Source: Paenibacillus hamazuiensis (GTDB lineage: Bacteria > Bacillota > Bacilli > Paenibacillales > NBRC-103111). Taken from it: 64,000 nucleotides of DNA. The first letter of the stretch is position 1. The number at the start of each line of letters is the position of its first letter. This document shows, piece by piece, positions 44,354-52,310 of the stretch. The notes beneath the pieces are model-generated. The model made no database searches and was not told the origin of the DNA. It saw nothing but the letters and a program-made list of their open reading frames with translations. The stretch is from positions 4,216,001 to 4,280,000 of the forward strand of contig NZ_JALRMO010000001.1 of NCBI RefSeq assembly GCF_023276405.1, in the 5' to 3' direction. Both the position numbers and the translations under genes were made by a program.

Positions 44354-45412
44354 TTATTTTCGGCTTGCGGCCCTTTCCTCCGGCGTCTCCCACATTTGGG
44401 CATATTCGCTTTTTTCCCACTCCTCCAGATTCATGAGCCCGAGTCCCATGCCGAATCCGGCTTCGCTGGTATAGGTGTTTACCATGAAAGCAAGCCATTT
44501 TCCGTCGGGACTGACGTTGGAATTGCTCGTTCTCCACGGTGCGCGGTCAAACACGCGGGTCATCCTCACGCGCCGGCCGGAGCCGTCCAGCTTCAGCTTC
44601 CATAAATCGATAGGTGGGTACTGGTTAACGAAATCGCAGGAGGACTCCAAACAAATATGCTCTCCGTCCGGGAAAATACCTTCGCACTCGTTATGCGTCA
44701 ATTCTTCGTCAATGTAAGTGCGCACATCCAGCGTATTCAGGTTAATACCGCGTACGACCGTTTTCCAATTGTCGGGGGTCCGGAACGGACTTCCGATATA
44801 TTCGGCCATGATCACTTCCGTATCGTTGTTCCTAAAGTCCTGCGGCTCGGGGTGCCGTCCCCTGACGTTGCGGTAGATGACGCGATCCTCACCCAGCTCG
44901 GGACCGTCCGGGCCGTACACGATTTCCGTCACGTGGCATTCGTAGTCCTGCGTCGTGCCGATCCTCGGATCATGGCCGCCATGCATGGAATAGGTGATGC
45001 GGTTCGCAACAGTCGATACGCCGGCACCTTCGGATATTCTCCGCCCGAGAGGCTTGGGAGGCCGGCTGGCGTCTTTATCCATCACCCACAGCTCCGATTC
45101 CAGATGGCGGCTTGTATGCCGGTCCTTAAACTCCTTAGGCCCGATAAGCAAATAATCGCCGTTTGCGAGGAACAGCACCCTAAGAAAAGAATGGTACCCC
45201 CCGTTGTTTTTCGTTAAATTGCGCACCTGTCTCGTTTCCAGGTCGATCTCGCATACGTCTCCATAGTTTTTATCGATAAAAGCGATGCGTTTGCCATCCG
45301 GCGACCAGTATGGCCGCTCGCCGTAATCCAGAAGCTTTTCATGGAACGGCGGCGGATTATCCAAAACATGGGGACCTGTAAACGGCTGATTATCCACTTT
45401 GTAAATCGGCAT
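44354..45412 (-). CDS. Cytoplasmic PD40/TolB-like beta-propeller protein
   Basis: Protein of 352 residues without signal peptide. Propeller repeats of PD40 type are visible: RPYWSPDGKRIAFIDKN near residue 33, NECEGIFPDGEHICLESSCD near 245, and NSNVSPDGKWLAFMVNT near 300. The fold is used by oligogalacturonate lyases (PL22) as well as by TolB-like proteins. A His/Gly-rich loop (SMHGGHDPRIG) and several conserved His/Asp residues make an enzymatic role possible, but I cannot assign one. ATG 45412 has AGGAGG 8 bases upstream. It is 30-43 bp from the membrane regulator gene, between the binding protein and the enzyme block. Confidence 0.72.
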   Translation of the reverse strand: MPIYKVDNQPFTGPHVLDNPPPFHEKLLDYGERPYWSPDGKRIAFIDKNYGDVCEIDLETRQVRNLTKNNGGYHSFLRVLFLANGDYLLIGPKEFKDRHTSRHLESELWVMDKDASRPPKPLGRRISEGAGVSTVANRITYSMHGGHDPRIGTTQDYECHVTEIVYGPDGPELGEDRVIYRNVRGRHPEPQDFRNNDTEVIMAEYIGSPFRTPDNWKTVVRGINLNTLDVRTYIDEELTHNECEGIFPDGEHICLESSCDFVNQYPPIDLWKLKLDGSGRRVRMTRVFDRAPWRTSNSNVSPDGKWLAFMVNTYTSEAGFGMGLGLMNLEEWEKSEYAQMWETPEERAASRK

Positions 45413-45494
45413 TGTAGTTACCTCCTAACCCAGTTCGGTTTTTGTCTTGTCGATTCCTTTGTCAAACTGTCACTAGTTTTGCCGAATGGAGCGG

Positions 45495-45650
45495 TTACTC
45501 CTGAAAAACGGGCATGTCGTAATCGTCGATGCGCGGCCGGCCGCCGGTCAGGTTAACGAGATGGATGAGTCTTATGCCTTCTTGCTTGCGCAAAGAGATG
45601 CTCAAGGTCGTAGGTGCAGCCGCCTCGAGAGCTCGCCACGCCTGTCGGAA
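45495..45650 (-). pseudogene. Remnant of the C-terminus of a glycosidase-type protein
   Basis: Between the stop of the binding protein gene and the beta-propeller gene lies an open stretch of 51 codons with no start codon or ribosome binding site. Its middle reads LRKQEGIRLIHLVNLTGGRP. A beta-sandwich ending with L-hydrophobic-HLVN-x-T/TG is common at the C-terminus of GH42/GH29-like and hypothetical glycosyl hydrolase families. The piece is bounded by TGA (45651-45653) directly beside the TAA of the binding protein gene. It is best explained as the tail of a deleted enzyme gene, though a chance open frame cannot be excluded. Confidence 0.5.
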
Positions 45651-45653
45651 TCA

Positions 45654-47204
45654 TTATTTATTGAAGTATTCCTTGTAGGCTTTGGCGAATTCCTGGTAGG
45701 CCTTCTTGAAATCCGGGTTGGCGTTCAGCTTGTCGACATAGGCCTTGTATTCGTCCATCGAAATTTGCCCGACGATCGCCTTCGTCACCATGGATTGCCA
45801 TTCCTTTTCGAATTTCGGCCAAACATTGGTCCATGTATCGGACGAGATAATGCTGAAGATGTTCAGCTTGCCGACCTTCGTGAATACCTCGGTTTCCTTC
45901 AGCTTCGCATCGTTGTAAGCCTTCGGAGCGGCCGGGTTCAGCACCTTCATCTTGTTGTTGAAGGCAAGAGCAAACACCTGGTTCGCGTTCGTCGTCACCT
46001 GCTTCACGCCGAGATCGGTCAGCACCGGCTGACCGTCCACCAGCTTATGATGAACGCCCTCAATGCCGAAGTAGTTGAAATCGGTGTATTCCATCGTCGT
46101 CGTTTTTTCCATGTAGTCCAAAATTTGCCGCACCTTCGCTTCCGGCACTTTCTTCGAGATATACATCGCGCCGAAGAACGGAGTCGCGAGCTGGACACTG
46201 TACCCGCCCGGACCTTTCATCGGGGGCAATGTAATGACCTGGGCGTTCGGCTGCACCTTCTTAATGTCCTGTTCCCAGGTATAATCGCGCCAAATATTGC
46301 GAACATAGGAAGCCGCTTTGCCCGTCGCAAACAATTCCTCCGCCTGCGTCTTCTTAATCGCCGAAAATTCTTTGGCGAGCACACCGTCCGCATACAGCTT
46401 GCGAAGCCATGCCACCATCTCGGCGTATTGCGGAGTCATCGCTTCCTTCATGAGCCCGCCGTCTTTGTCGAAGATCGGATCTAACCCGCCGAATGCGGCC
46501 AGAAGCGAGCCGTCGCCGTCGGCCAGCAGGAAGCCGTGGCCGAGGAGGCCGATCGTATCTTTCTGGCCGTTGCCGTCCGGGTCGCCGTCGACGATCTTCT
46601 TCAGTGCGGCGGCATATTCGTCCATCGTTGTCGGGATCGGAATATTCAGTTTATCCAGCCAATCCTTGCGCATCTTGATGCCCAAGTCGATCAGCGGCCG
46701 GTTGCGGGGAATACCGTAAATTTTACCGTCCACCTTCATATAGTTCCATACGTTCGCTTCGCTGTTGTTTTTCAAATTCGGATATTTGCTGAAATCGCCG
46801 AGCAGCGGGCTTAAGTCCCAGAACGCTCCCTGCTTGATGGCATTCAGCAAGGTGGGCCGGGTGGCCGACTGGGCCACGATAATTTCCGGGAGATTGCCGG
46901 AAGCGAGCACCAGGTCGAACTTCGTATCGTAGTCTCCGGATGGTATCCACTCCACATCCAGCTTCGTATTCGTTCTCTTCTGCCACTCCGTCCAATATTC
47001 GTCGTTCATGTTGGGCACGTCAGCAAAAGACGGCACCATCATTTGAAGCTTCAACGGCTCGGCCGGCTTATTGTCTGCCGGTTTTGGAGCACTGTCATTC
47101 CCACCGGCCGGAGGCGCGCCTCCCCCCGAGCACCCTGCAAGCAAGCCGACGGCAAGAACGGAGGCCAGTACACTGTTCAAACGATTTTGAAAAGTTGACT
47201 TCAT
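45654..47204 (-). CDS. LipO-like oligosaccharide-binding lipoprotein
   Basis: Extracellular binding protein of 516 residues. Lipobox LLAGCS is followed by a Gly/Pro/Ala-rich tether. The mature domain has LMVPSFADVPNMNDEYWTEW near the start and FDLVLASGNLPEIIVAQSA, typical of the family that works with LplB/YtcP permeases. It is preceded by a terminator and a 310-bp gap, so it has its own promoter rather than sharing that of 47515-51054. The permease pair at 32780-34635 is its most plausible partner because that pair lacks a binding protein, but this is inference. Confidence 0.92.
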   Translation of the reverse strand: MKSTFQNRLNSVLASVLAVGLLAGCSGGGAPPAGGNDSAPKPADNKPAEPLKLQMMVPSFADVPNMNDEYWTEWQKRTNTKLDVEWIPSGDYDTKFDLVLASGNLPEIIVAQSATRPTLLNAIKQGAFWDLSPLLGDFSKYPNLKNNSEANVWNYMKVDGKIYGIPRNRPLIDLGIKMRKDWLDKLNIPIPTTMDEYAAALKKIVDGDPDGNGQKDTIGLLGHGFLLADGDGSLLAAFGGLDPIFDKDGGLMKEAMTPQYAEMVAWLRKLYADGVLAKEFSAIKKTQAEELFATGKAASYVRNIWRDYTWEQDIKKVQPNAQVITLPPMKGPGGYSVQLATPFFGAMYISKKVPEAKVRQILDYMEKTTTMEYTDFNYFGIEGVHHKLVDGQPVLTDLGVKQVTTNANQVFALAFNNKMKVLNPAAPKAYNDAKLKETEVFTKVGKLNIFSIISSDTWTNVWPKFEKEWQSMVTKAIVGQISMDEYKAYVDKLNANPDFKKAYQEFAKAYKEYFNK

Positions 47205-47463
47205 GTTAACCCTCCCTTGGGATCGTATAGTTATCCATAAAAGATAACGCTTTCATTTTAAAATGTCCCCCTGCGGCATGTAAGCGACAGTTCTTGATGG
47301 GCAGGCCATTTCGACGGTTTGAACAATTTTTGTCTTCCTGCATAGAAAATGTCCGCTGCCACTAAAGCGGAACACCTGGTGATAATGAATAGAAGGATGG
47401 AGTGCTGTTCGGCCTGTCGGAGGACTATCTGCGTCCGCATGGCGTTGTTCGCAGTAGCGGCAT
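47205..47463. other. Intergenic region, promoter of the 45654-47204 binding protein
   Basis: About 260 bases between the upstream terminator and the binding protein start. It must contain the promoter; AAAGATAACGCTTTCA at 47239-47254 is a weakly symmetrical stretch near the start. Short open frames on both strands here lack ribosome binding sites and recognisable sequence. Confidence 0.45.
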
Positions 47464-47495
47464 GAAAAAAGAAACCGCTCATAACGGAGCAGTTT
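47464..47495 (-). terminator. Rho-independent terminator of the 47515-51054 operon
   Basis: 9-bp stem on the transcript, AAACTGCTC/GAGCGGTTT (one G-T wobble, 47473-47495), followed by CTTTTTTC. It starts 20 bases past the binding protein stop at 47515. Confidence 0.85.
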
Positions 47496-47514
47496 CCAGA
47501 CCATCAATCGCTTA

Positions 47515-49134
47515 TTATTTACTGTTCTGAGCCTTGTAATTCTTTATATACTCTTCTTCAACTGCCTTGCCGCCCTGATCCATGTACTGTTGAACCAAAG
47601 ATTTGTACAGGCCTTCCACTTCAGCCGGTTTAGCGACAATGAGTTTTGCAAGCATTTGTGCCGAAAGATTCTTAAGCGCTGCGTTGTTTTTGGCATCAGC
47701 CGCATTCGGTATTGAATAGAAGTAGGTAGTATAATAATCGACCATACTTACCTTCAAAGCATTCTCTACATCCTTTTCATAACCGGGATATCCCGCAGAA
47801 ATTGCTGCATCATTCTTTTTTTGGTCACCAAGTTCGATTCCGTTTGAAAGGATATCATAGTCGAGGTTGTTGGCAACAGTCATCATCTTATCGCCTGAAT
47901 TTGTCGTTCCTGTCTGTTTCGGAACCCCATTAACCATGTTGTAGTCCACACCCTCCTGACCGTTCTGGAGGAAGAGTGTTACCTTGGGGTCACACATCCA
48001 GTTGAGGTACTGTATAGCAAGGTCAACATTTTTACTTGTTTTAGGTATGATTATATACATACCATTTGGGCTGTACCCGTTCTTGGGATGTTTGCCCGCA
48101 TCATTCTGCCATGGGTCGATCGGAATAAGCTGAGCACCAGGAACATTTTTGACAAGGTTGGCATAGGTGCCGGGAGCCGTTCTGTACGGACCATCCCAGT
48201 TCGTCTGGAATGCTCCGACTTTTCCGTTGGAAATATCTGCGTCGAGCAGTTTTCCGTCCTTGTCCGTTGCGAAATTCGGGCTAATCAAACCTGCATGATA
48301 CATTTTGTTCATATATTGAACAGCTTTATCGAATCCCGGCATACTCCAGTTTGCCAACCAGATAGGTTGCGGCTGAAGTGTAGCAAACTGCTCTTCAGTA
48401 AGGTTAGATGGTTTAAAGGCTTCCGGTATATAGCCCAGCCCGGGATTTAAAGGCTGCAGGGAATAACCGTAAGGAATGACGCCGCTTACATTTCCAGGGT
48501 TCTTCTCTTTGAATTTAACCATGGTGTCATAGAACTGTTCCGGTGTGGTGGGAACAGGAAGACCCAGCTTATCGAGCCAGTCTTTACGGATAAACGTATT
48601 TGAACCTGCAAGAACAGTCCTCTTGCCCGGTACGGAATACTGCTTGCCGTTAAATTTACCGTACTTTAATACATCATCGCCAAGATACTTTGTAAGAGCA
48701 GGTCCATACTGCTTGAGAGCTGAATCGAGCTCCGCCAAGCCACCTTGCTGTACATAATTATAAACAACACCCTGGTTGTACGTGTAGGAAATGTCAGGTG
48801 CTTGGCCGGCTGCCATCAGTACGTTCAGCTTGTCTACTTCCTGGGCTCTAGGAACTGAAACAAATTTTACTGTGGCATTAAACTGCTTGCCAAAATTATC
48901 GTTGATATACTTTGTCCAGTAATTATCGTTCAAATCCGGCTGTCCGGGTTTGCCTCTGTCGAAAACTTCAACAGTTAATGTACGATGTTCTTTTGCAGCG
49001 CCTGCTGCAGCATTTTGTGCGCCGCTTGTGCTGCTTGTGCCGCCTGACGAATTACTCTGGCAGGCCGCCAAAGTAGACGCAATTAGCAGCGCTGCCAAAG
49101 AAACACGGATGGATCTTCTTGTCTCTGCCTTCAA
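47515..49134 (-). CDS. LipO-like oligosaccharide-binding lipoprotein
   Basis: Extracellular binding protein of 539 residues. It has a basic leader, lipobox TLAACQS, and a Ser/Gly/Thr-rich tether. LTVEVFDRGKPGQPDLNDNY opens the mature domain, and IRKDWLDKLGLPVPTTPEQF is the family-typical segment. The start is probably TTG at 49134, 9 bases after AGGAG; the TTG at 49143 directly abuts that site. It follows its two permeases, reversing the order of the other operons here. The cluster is probably governed by the GntR gene at 51319. Its composition is slightly more AT-rich than the neighbouring enzyme genes. Confidence 0.92.
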   Translation of the reverse strand: MKAETRRSIRVSLAALLIASTLAACQSNSSGGTSSTSGAQNAAAGAAKEHRTLTVEVFDRGKPGQPDLNDNYWTKYINDNFGKQFNATVKFVSVPRAQEVDKLNVLMAAGQAPDISYTYNQGVVYNYVQQGGLAELDSALKQYGPALTKYLGDDVLKYGKFNGKQYSVPGKRTVLAGSNTFIRKDWLDKLGLPVPTTPEQFYDTMVKFKEKNPGNVSGVIPYGYSLQPLNPGLGYIPEAFKPSNLTEEQFATLQPQPIWLANWSMPGFDKAVQYMNKMYHAGLISPNFATDKDGKLLDADISNGKVGAFQTNWDGPYRTAPGTYANLVKNVPGAQLIPIDPWQNDAGKHPKNGYSPNGMYIIIPKTSKNVDLAIQYLNWMCDPKVTLFLQNGQEGVDYNMVNGVPKQTGTTNSGDKMMTVANNLDYDILSNGIELGDQKKNDAAISAGYPGYEKDVENALKVSMVDYYTTYFYSIPNAADAKNNAALKNLSAQMLAKLIVAKPAEVEGLYKSLVQQYMDQGGKAVEEEYIKNYKAQNSK

Positions 49135-49211
49135 AGAACCCAACTCCTCTTTTCAATTTAATATTATACAAATTCGCGAAATAGATGAATAATCCATTTC
49201 ACAAACCCATA

Positions 49212-50072
49212 TCAGCCTTTAACCGCACCGATCATAATGCCGGATACAAAGTATTTCTGGAGCCATGGGTATACCAGAAGAATCGGAACCGTACCAAACA
49301 TAATACTTGCCGCTTTTAATGCCTCTGAAGGCAGATTTACATTGACATTCTCACCGGACATTTGCTGCGAAATATTGATAACGTTATACAGCTTAAGCTG
49401 TATCGTATAAAATTCCTGATCTGTGATGTAGAAAAGAGCATCCTGAAAATAATTCCACCGGAATACGGCGTATAGTAAACTGACTGTGGCAAGTGCCGGC
49501 TTGGAAAGAGGCAGCACAATTTTAAGCAGAATTTGCAGTTCGTTGCATCCGTCGAGGTGTGCAGCTTCTTCCAGGCTATCAGGCAAGCTCTGAAAGAACG
49601 ATTTCAATATGATCATATAGTAAACGCTCATCATGCCCGGAAGAATCAATGCCAATGGCGTGTCAAGAAGGCTCAGATTCTTTACATTCAGATAGTCCGG
49701 GATCAACCCCCCGCTAAAATACATGGTAAACAGCATCATTAGCAGCAAAGCATTTCTGCCCTTGAGTCTTTTTTTAGTCAGCGGGTACGCCGCCAATATG
49801 GTAACGGTCAATGCAAGAAGCACAAATACACCCGTCAGAATTATCGTATAGAACAATGAGTACAGCATACCGGGATCCCCGAATACAACTTTGTAGGCCT
49901 CTATATTAAAGTCTATAGGATAGATCGTAACGGCCTGGGATATAATCGCCCTATTGGAGCTAAGTGATTGCGAAAGGATATAGAGGAAAGGAACCAGACA
50001 TATAAAAACCGCAATTAAAATAACAAATGCTGCTGTATAGTCAACCGCTCTATTTTTTAAAGTTTGCGACAT
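49212..50072 (-). CDS. ABC transporter permease, YtcP/CUT1 (MalG) type
   Basis: Membrane subunit of 286 residues with six membrane segments. The docking loop reads SLEEAAHLDGCNELQILLKI, and the C-terminus is WLQKYFVSGIMIGAVKG. It is 13 bp after the partner permease and 77 bp before the binding protein gene. With these it forms a complete LplB/YtcP/LipO importer apart from the ATPase. Confidence 0.93.
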   Translation of the reverse strand: MSQTLKNRAVDYTAAFVILIAVFICLVPFLYILSQSLSSNRAIISQAVTIYPIDFNIEAYKVVFGDPGMLYSLFYTIILTGVFVLLALTVTILAAYPLTKKRLKGRNALLLMMLFTMYFSGGLIPDYLNVKNLSLLDTPLALILPGMMSVYYMIILKSFFQSLPDSLEEAAHLDGCNELQILLKIVLPLSKPALATVSLLYAVFRWNYFQDALFYITDQEFYTIQLKLYNVINISQQMSGENVNVNLPSEALKAASIMFGTVPILLVYPWLQKYFVSGIMIGAVKG

Positions 50073-50085
50073 TGTCAGTACCTCC

Positions 50086-51054
50086 TTACCATATTCCGTC
50101 TTCGCCTAATCGACGAGTAAGAAAATTGGAGGTTACCAGGAATATTAGGCAAATAACAGACTGAAACAGGCCGACGGCTGCACCAACCGAAAAATTCGCA
50201 GATTGAATACCCACCCGATATACATAGGTGCTGATAACGTCGCCAAAATCCATGACAAGGTTGTTTTGAATGTTGAATGGGCGGTCGAAGTTAATAGCCA
50301 TAATATTACCGAGCTGCAGGATCAGAAGGATCACAATGGTTGGTCTGATACCAGGCAGTGTAATATGCCATATTTTCCTGAATCTTCCCGCGCCATCTGC
50401 ATCGGCAGCCTCATACAATTGCTTGTCAATTCCCGTCATAGCAGCAAGATACAAAATTGTCCCCCATCCTGCGTTCTGCCATACTCCAACTAAACAATAA
50501 GTTGCAACCCATGCATATTTGTTTGTGAGGAACGGTATCGGTTGCCCACCCATATGGCTAATTAAGGAGTTTAACATACCTGTGGGAGAAAGCAGCTGAG
50601 CAACAATTCCGCCGATAATAACCCAGGAAAGGAAATGCGGCAGATACAGTATGGTCTGGCTTGCCTTTTTGAACTTATTCCATGCCAGTTCATTTATTAA
50701 AATAGCCAAAATAATCGGCGCTGGAAATCCCACAAGCAAATCCAAACCGTTCAGCATCAAAGTGTTTCTAACAACCTGAAAAAATTGTGGCGATGAAAAA
50801 ATTTGCTTGAATGTTTCAAAATTATTCCACGGACTCATGCTGACACCCTGGAAAATGTTGTAATCCTTAAAAGCAATCTGTATGCCATACATCGGTGCAT
50901 ATTTAAATGTCACTATGTAAGCAACAGGGACAAGCAGCATAAGGTAAAGCATATAATCAAATTTTAAATAGTAAAACAATCCTTTCTTTTTTTGCAGCGG
51001 TACTCCAACGCTATCCTTTTTATCCAGAGCAACACTACTATTCATTGCTTGCAT
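50086..51054 (-). CDS. ABC transporter permease, LplB/CUT1 (MalF) type
   Basis: Membrane subunit of 322 residues. YMLYLMLLVPVAYIVTFKYA is the first membrane helix and FKDYNIFQGVSMSPWNNFET the LplB-type segment after it. The docking loop is QLYEAADADGAGRFRKIWHI. GGAGG is 9 bases before ATG 51054. It is the first intact gene downstream of the GntR gene, from which it is separated by 264 bp holding a frameshifted remnant. Confidence 0.93.
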   Translation of the reverse strand: MQAMNSSVALDKKDSVGVPLQKKKGLFYYLKFDYMLYLMLLVPVAYIVTFKYAPMYGIQIAFKDYNIFQGVSMSPWNNFETFKQIFSSPQFFQVVRNTLMLNGLDLLVGFPAPIILAILINELAWNKFKKASQTILYLPHFLSWVIIGGIVAQLLSPTGMLNSLISHMGGQPIPFLTNKYAWVATYCLVGVWQNAGWGTILYLAAMTGIDKQLYEAADADGAGRFRKIWHITLPGIRPTIVILLILQLGNIMAINFDRPFNIQNNLVMDFGDVISTYVYRVGIQSANFSVGAAVGLFQSVICLIFLVTSNFLTRRLGEDGIW

Positions 51055-51082
51055 AAACTACAACCTCCATTTTACTGGTTTC

Positions 51083-51310
51083 TCAGCTTGCTAAGAGCGT
51101 AAGTATCATAAACCCACTGTCTACCGGCACTGTGACAGCGGTTACAAAAACATCATGGAGGTGGATGCATAAACCTTCCAGGGTGCGGAAATTTTCGCCT
51201 TTTCCCCTTGGAATATAAGCTGCTGTTCCTCCCCATGATGCACGACAGAGCTTGTTCGATATCGCTGTCCGGCAATGCAAGGTAGGCTACTTTATCATTG
51301 TCTTTCACTC
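51083..51310 (-). pseudogene. Frameshifted small gene after the GntR regulator, product unknown
   Basis: An AAGGAG site is followed 9 bases later by an ATG that runs into TAG after three codons. Shifting by one base at the AAA run opens VAYLALPDSDIEQALSCIM. A second one-base shift at the GGGG run near 51232-51236 opens a further ~50 codons containing GGTAAYIPRGKGENFRTLEG and IHLHDVFVTAVTVP, ending in TGA at 51083. The ribosome binding site and the protein-like sequence in successive frames suggest a ~70-residue gene broken by two single-base indels, either real decay or sequencing error at homopolymers. I do not recognise the product. Confidence 0.5.
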
Positions 51311-51318
51311 CTTGAGAT

Positions 51319-52005
51319 TTATTTAAAAAACTTGGCGTGCTTCTGTTTTAAACTTTCTTTTTCAACCAAGACCAGCTCCAAATGATCCCTTAGCATTTTT
51401 TCCGCTTGGTCGGGGTCCTTCTCCTTGATGGCGCGAACAATTCCATGATGCTGGGCAAGTATGATTTTCCAGTCGGAATCGGAAGCAAGCCGTAAAATCC
51501 GGATGCGGTTGTCATGCGTCGCCATTTGTTGAATAAGTCCCCACGTACGGTCCCGGCCGCAGCCGATCATAATCGATTTGTGAAACTCTTCATCGAGCTC
51601 AAACAGACGCCCATAATTCTGTTCGGATTCGCACAGTTCTTGCAGCGAGACAAGATTTTGCAGATGAAGCACCTGTTCCTTGTCGAGCAGTTCGCATGCT
51701 TCCCGAACAACGGCGGATTCCAAGGTTTTTCTGATAAACCGGGATTCTTCCGCATGCTGCAAATCGATAAGCGATATGATGGAGCCCTTCTGAGGAGTGG
51801 TTTCGATTAATTCCTCCTGAGTGAGTTTAACCAATGCTTCACGAATCGGCGTCCTGCTCACCTGGAGCATTTCGACCAGTTCTTTTTCCAAGATAAACCG
51901 CCCCGGCTCGAGTCGCAGCTCCATAATGTTTTTCTTCAAAGTTTCGTAAACGAAATCCCGGACGAGTCCTCTTTTGTCTCTTGAAACGTCAATCCGAATA
52001 CTCAT
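51319..52005 (-). CDS. GntR-family regulator, FCD subfamily
   Basis: Transcription factor of 228 residues. The N-terminal winged helix-turn-helix includes LEKELVEMLQVSRTPIREAL. The C-terminal all-helical FCD domain (residues ~90-215) has the metal-binding pattern with Asp in LFELDEEFHKSI and His in QHHGIVRAI and DHLELVL. FadR/FCD regulators typically bind small organic acids or sugar acids. ATG 52005 has GGAGG 6 bases upstream. It is divergent from the cupin-AraC gene and upstream of a transporter operon. A palindrome CTAGTATACCAG at 52089-52100 fits the short operators of this subfamily and suggests autoregulation. Confidence 0.92.
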   Translation of the reverse strand: MSIRIDVSRDKRGLVRDFVYETLKKNIMELRLEPGRFILEKELVEMLQVSRTPIREALVKLTQEELIETTPQKGSIISLIDLQHAEESRFIRKTLESAVVREACELLDKEQVLHLQNLVSLQELCESEQNYGRLFELDEEFHKSIMIGCGRDRTWGLIQQMATHDNRIRILRLASDSDWKIILAQHHGIVRAIKEKDPDQAEKMLRDHLELVLVEKESLKQKHAKFFK

Positions 52006-52088
52006 AAGATTCCTCCAGCACGACGAGCCGCCATACATTCTTTAAGTGCTTGCAAAATCGCTTGCAAAAATTAGGATGACTAGTTACA

Positions 52089-52100
52089 CTAGTATACCAG
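52089..52100. promoter_or_regulatory. Putative GntR (FCD) operator
   Basis: CTAGTATACCAG is a 12-bp palindrome with one mismatched pair, centred on GTATAC, 84-95 bases before the GntR start. FCD regulators often recognise palindromes with a central GTATAC or TGTACA-like core. An overlapping ACTAGT repeat (52079-52092) adds symmetry. It lies in the divergent region shared with the AraC gene. Confidence 0.45.
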
Positions 52101-52265
52101 TTAGATGAGTGAGCCGGATCGATTATTAAGCTTAACCGGCCGCCCTCTTTCCATGGATTCGGCCCGTGATAATACTAACATACCACCAATACAACAAGGT
52201 TGACGATGCGCTAATCGTGAAAAACATTACCCATTTCTTGCATTCCCTCCCATTTGAAAGCGCTG

Positions 52266-52271
52266 TATAAT
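52266..52271 (+). promoter_or_regulatory. Probable -10 box of the cupin-AraC gene
   Basis: Consensus TATAAT, 40 bases before the ATG at 52311. No good -35 box at 17 bases; TTGCAT occurs 22 bases upstream, too far for a normal promoter. Confidence 0.35.
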
Positions 52272-52310
52272 GGGTATGGAATAGTTCGGAGAACAAGGAG
52301 GACGTATACT

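Noticed and set aside
47258-47482. Short open frames in the gap before the 45654-47204 binding protein
   Set aside because: No ribosome binding site, no recognisable protein sequence, and overlap with the upstream terminator.
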